In this document: positions 60,150 to 64,000 of the stretch, in pieces
Layout of the letters: each line of letters begins with the position of its first letter
Numbering within the stretch: the first letter of the stretch is position 1
DNA from: Sophora flavescens
Taxonomy: Eukaryota; Streptophyta; Magnoliopsida; Fabales; Fabaceae
Length of the DNA stretch: 64,000 bases
NCBI GenBank assembly: GCA_030762895.1
Contig: CM061064.1
Location: forward strand, 134,113,402 to 134,177,401
Direction of reading: 5' to 3'
Notes under the pieces: generated by a model
The model's database searches: none
The model's input: the letters and a program-made list of their open reading frames with translations, nothing else
Told to the model about the DNA's origin: nothing
Program-made: the position numbers and the translations under genes

Positions 60150-61730
60150 TATTTAAAATAAAATAAAAATAGTGCATAAAATTTTTTAAGTCTTACATTT
60201 AATTGCATAAGCAAATATTTAAAATACAAGAAAAATAACTTAACAATAAAATTCCTATTCAGACTCGGTATCGTCATCTGATTGTAAGTCTGACTCTTCT
60301 TCTCATGCATTGAGTCATCACTTTCGATTTCTTCCTCTGATGATGCATGCATCGATGACTGATTACCAATGACCACTTCTTCTCCATCATTAGTAGATCC
60401 CAACATGCCAAGATGTCGCATACGACCTCCTTCAAGATTCTATAAAATGAGCGACACCATGACCACGAGTACACATTCTCGATAATATTAAACCTTAAAC
60501 GGGAAACTACAGTTTTTCTCCATTATGTATTAATTCTACTCTTATAAAAAATTAAAACTTTAAGTAACAATGATAATTTGTATAAAGTCTGACATTATTA
60601 ACAAACAATCAAACAAATAATAAAGCAACAATCATAAACAAAGCATTAGCAAAAAAACAATCACTTACTAAAAACAAAATTAATTAAATTGTTCGATACT
60701 CTGTTGATTAAATCTTTAATTGTTCTAGTATTTTAATTTATTTAATTAATTAATTTAATTTTGGTGTTATATAATTATTAAGTTATTACATATTTAAGTT
60801 TATTATTGTTGAAAAAAAAATAATTATACTTATATCTTAACTATTTTCATATTCTATTTTTTATTTATTTAATTGTTAATTTTTTAATTATTTATTCAAT
60901 CTAATTTTATTGTTATGCAAATATTTCAAAAGATTTCGTCGTCAACGCTTCCCGATGCGCTAGGAGAAGATATTCCCGACGCGCCATTAACAGATATTCC
61001 GGATGCATCATGTGCAACTATTAACTTATTTGTCAGATAAATCTTTAAATAAATTCTTAATTAATTACACATTATTTTTTAATTTTTAAAATAATTAATA
61101 AATTTTGTTATCCATTAAATACTTAATTCATTATTCCAAATCGCACTTAATTAATCAATGAACATGAGCTATTGCCGAATATGCTCCATCACAGCTACAG
61201 GTATGGAGGAAAACGATTTTACCAATTCTCTAATGTTATCTACTCTAAATTCTATCAACACTAAATTTTGTCCTTACGATTTTATTATGTTAAGGAAATT
61301 CATTAAGTTTATTACGCATTTGGCAGAAACAAACATACCACATTTAATAACTTTACATGCACATAATACAACTAATTAGTTGACAAAAACAAAACCCGCG
61401 AATTAATAACTTTACACACACTAGACAGATATTTTTACGATAAATAAATTAAATACATGCACGTGAAACAACTAATTAAAGCAGTATCATTCACTGAAAT
61501 AAAATATGCCAACAAAGACACAAACATCACATGTTGTTCAAAAAAAAAAAAAGAGCACAAACAGGCATAAAAAATTCATTGTACCGCATTGAATGTCGGG
61601 AGTTGTTGTCGGAGGAAGCTGGTGACTTTGAAACAATGCAAAAAAAATACCCTTTTACAATCCAAACCAATAATCAGAAAAAGGGGAAATTCTAATAAAA
61701 TAAAAAATGAAAATAAAAAAGGGAATCCAT
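60150..61730. other. CACTA copy two, non-coding interior
   Basis: Close copy of 54120-55990. Shared landmarks include CTATTCAGACTCG.TATCGTC, GTACACAT.CTC.ATAATATT, and the ATGAG.TATTGCC.ATATGCTCC block at 55440 and 61160. The conserved small frame in that block (about 73 codons in both copies: CSITAAG/CSITATG, ENDFTNSL, YDFI.LRK.IKFITHLAE) is kept in both copies despite divergence. Confidence 0.55.
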
Positions 61731-62499
61731 ACCATAGCGAGGTGGTGGTGGCGTCGATGATGGTGGCGCGATGTTGGGTGCAGTGGAGGGAACGATGTTG
61801 GTGGTGGCAGAGAGGGAAGGAGAAGAGGGCGCGGTGGTGATAGAGGCACGGTGGTGGTGGCGTGGTGGAGAGCGCGGTGGAGGTAATGGTAGAGAGGGAA
61901 GGAGATTAGGGTTTAGGAGGAAGAGGAAAGGGAAAAGGAGAAAGGGAGGCACTGTGGTGATAGTGGCGCTGTGGTGCAGAGGCACGATGGTCGTGGCATG
62001 GTGGAGAGTGCGGAGGAGGGACAATGGCATAAAGGTGAAGTACAGAGAAAGGAGAGAAGAGAGAAGAGAGAGGAGAGAAAAGAGAAAAGTGAGGGAGAAG
62101 AGGGTTTTCGGTGGTATTGAACTAAACGCTTCCAACATACACTTTAATTTACCGACAAATTTTCCATCGGTAATTCAAAAAATGCATTTACCGATGGAAA
62201 TGTCAGTCGGAAATGATAACGAGATTTGTGATGTAAATTTTGTCAGTACGTTTTTCTGCAGTTATCGATAGATTAGCCCACCGGTAAGCTTTCGTGCCTA
62301 TTTTTGACCATTTGAGCACACTATTCCGACAGGCATACCAAAGGATAATCCCTCGGTAATATTTTCGACGGGCTTCCCGTCAGAAAATTTCGAAACTTTT
62401 CATATTCACACTTACCAACGACCAAATCCGTCGGTAAGTACGTCGGAACTGTAGTTGTGGGTAAACTTTCGTCGGTAATTCAGTGTTTTCCTGTAGTGA

Positions 62500-62684
62500 T
62501 TTCTCGCCTTCACACTGAACAATTTTAATACCGCCGACAACGGTGTATAAGTTGTGCACCCCAGATACAAAGGCTTCTCCGCATCACTGCACAAAGTATC
62601 ATACACATGTGCTCGCTGAAAAGACCCTTGTCGAATATCACCTATCATGTCTTCTAGTCGATTGTTCTCCATATCTATGACAAT
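62500..62684 (-). pseudogene. CACTA TNP2-type transposase fragment
   Basis: Minus-strand frame reads MENNRLEDMIGDIRQGSFQR, then AHVYDTLCSDAEKPLYLGC and LSAVLKLFSVKA. This matches the N-terminal conserved block of TNP2-like CACTA transposases (pattern D.E.PLYPGC..FT.LSA.L.L.NLKA). It is cut on the left by the second CACTA copy and on the right by the LTR at 62685. It is the only trace of a true CACTA transposase in the window. Confidence 0.7.
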
Positions 62685-62870
62685 TGTAACACCCCCCTTG
62701 GGCATTACTTTGTAACATGTGCTAAAATAAATAATAAAATAATTCACTAGTTGCTTTCGGAAAATAAGTTTTTCTTAAGTTATAATCCTGTTTCAAAAAT
62801 GGTGATAAATTTTTTTCCTTATCTTTTCTTTTTCGACAACCACAAAAACAACGTAAATATAACCGTATAT

Positions 62871-62871
<1 letters not shown>

Positions 62872-62950
<79 letters not shown>
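62872..62950. repeat. (TA)n microsatellite
   Basis: About 38 uninterrupted TA dinucleotides inside the LTR. Confidence 0.95.
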
Positions 62951-62952
<2 letters not shown>

Positions 62953-63463
62953 TCATACAACTATACTGCATCATACTGTTTCCACACCTAGGCCTTTATA
63001 AGTATAGGTCCCCTTATTGAATTGAAAAACAACAACATACCATAAATAAAACCTAAGCTGGTCACACCAATAATACAGACATAAGAGTAGCAAGTAAACG
63101 TCGACATGTTCCGAACTAAGGAAACTTCTTCTTGTAAGCATCACAACCCTTGAGTGGTTCATCTGGACTTGGATATAAATATATGCACAAGTAGAGAAAC
63201 CAACAATAAAACATGCAAGAGTGAGAAACCAATGTAAGGATATAACTCGATAACTACATGCACGACACAAAAGAAAACATATAAACATATACATTTCTAT
63301 AACTAAAAAAGTAGTCTATCACTGGGTAGCATACCCGATCACAGTCTTTTGAAGGAAATGCATGAACACTTCAATATTCAGGCTCTAATTTAATACATAA
63401 TCTCCGGAGACCCCAACATCCAATAAACGAGTTGATCACGCTCGATTGCCATGTATTTTAGGC

Positions 63464-63625
63464 ACAACGTGGCATGGAATACCATACGGCACCATACATA
63501 ACAACGTAGCACGGAATACCATAAGGCACCGTATATAACAACGTAGCACAGAATACCTCATCATTAAGGCAGCGTACATAACAACGTAGCACGAATACCC
63601 TATCATTAAGCATCATACATAGGAC
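63464..63625 (+). repeat. Minisatellite, about 43-bp unit, four copies
   Basis: Units follow ACAACGTAGCACGGAATACC, ATAAGGCACCGTACAT. It occupies the same place relative to the TATA box as the array at 34479 but has a different unit sequence. Confidence 0.85.
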
Positions 63626-63650
63626 GTGGGGACGTCTGCCAATGCATGCA

Positions 63651-63657
63651 TATAAAA
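63651..63657 (+). promoter_or_regulatory. Candidate LTR TATA box
   Basis: TATAAAA after the minisatellite and the GGGACGTCTGCC block, equivalent to 35000-35006. Confidence 0.5.
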
Positions 63658-64000
63658 CATTTTGTTCTTGTTATTTTTCTTTGTGCTCATTCTTCTTTTG
63701 TCGAAGCTCAAGATGGCTTACGACTATTCGTAAACTTCAACGTGTTAGACTTTTCAACGTTAACACAGGACATGAAGTCCGAGTGCTCAATCAAAAAACA
63801 TTAGACCTTGCAATCAGTCTTGGGTTCGTGGTAATAAAAACAATATTCTCTATTAACAACGTCCATCACAACGTGTAACACAGGTACAACGTGTAGCAAC
63901 GTAACACGGATCAAAGATCTTCGTGCTTGTAATTAAGAACGCTAGTATCACGACGTCTCGGATACTAGGTTTACGTTAACACTGTTTTCATTCAGTGAAA

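Larger units (their letters stand above)
58986..62498 (-). mobile_element. Second copy of the CACTA family, 5'-truncated
   Basis: From TTGGGCCTGATGAAATCCGG at 58986 it parallels 46845-47990 and then 54120-56605 of the first copy, without the LINE. It ends in a right terminus reading inward CACTACAGGAAAACACTG, followed by ATT. The left part with the CACTA end and the PF03004 signature exon is absent. Subterminal ACCGACGGAAA-type repeats are at 62150-62480. Divergence from copy one is visible throughout (substitutions and small indels). Confidence 0.8.
62685..64000 (+). mobile_element. Ty3/gypsy LTR with U3 minisatellite, runs off the window
   Basis: Starts TGTAACACCCCCC directly after the TNP2 fragment. 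It shares CCTAAGCTGGTCACAC (63052) and the block after the minisatellite with the LTR at 33745. It contains a (TA)n run at 62872-62950. The right end is outside the window. No coding sequence was found. Confidence 0.65.

Noticed and set aside
61589..62271. Open frames on both strands, Arg/Gly- or Pro/Ser-rich
   Set aside because: Low-complexity GGTGGT/GAGAGA tract of the CACTA right side; frames on opposite strands are equally open.
62751..63020. Plus-strand frame with a long Ile-Tyr run
   Set aside because: Translation of the (TA)n microsatellite in the LTR.

Overview
This window is nuclear DNA of a flowering plant. The evidence is a 16-exon plant cell-wall gene with GT-AG introns, plant retrotransposon lineages (Athila-like and Tekay-like Ty3/gypsy, SIRE-like Ty1/copia, L1-type LINE with RNase H), CACTA, MULE, PIF/Harbinger, Stowaway and Helitron DNA transposons, tRNA-derived SINEs and long AT-rich spacers. 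A eudicot is likely. A legume is possible, but that is only an impression from the LTR and CACTA styles.

Layout. 1-6.8 kb: broken LTR retrotransposons, mostly on the minus strand (Tekay-like LTR plus gag remnant, SIRE-like gag pieces). 6843-10494: CACTA element with 3-bp TSD, followed by an older CACTA end. 11186-18599 (minus): the only intact host gene seen, a rhamnogalacturonan I lyase (PL4) of 687 codons, with three SINEs and a MITE fragment in its introns. 20.1-22 kb: three MITE-like elements. 22182-25935: a MULE with about 255-bp, almost identical TIRs and a perfect 9-bp TSD, carrying a deleted mudrA-like gene and a convergent GRF zinc-finger gene. 26203-33120: a Helitron that holds an LTR-like insert, which in turn holds a CACTA element (27683-31331) that has captured part of an IST1-like gene.

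33745-41851: a gypsy LTR with a minisatellite, then an Athila-like gag-protease-only retrotransposon with a nearly absent 5' LTR and a full 3' LTR. 41.9-44.7 kb: AT-rich spacer. 44674-58694: a three-level nest in which a short LTR element (minus) contains a CACTA element (45149-56605, TSD GTT), which contains an almost complete L1 LINE (48060-54112, minus). 58986-62498: a second, 5'-truncated copy of the same CACTA family, abutting a TNP2 transposase fragment. 62685-64000: another LTR with a minisatellite, running off the window.

Apart from the lyase, every coding region appears to be transposon-derived, and nearly all are broken by stops, frameshifts or deletions. The LINE ORF1 is the only open transposon gene. 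Boundaries given with target-site duplications were read directly from the sequence. Family names rest on motif recognition without database searches.
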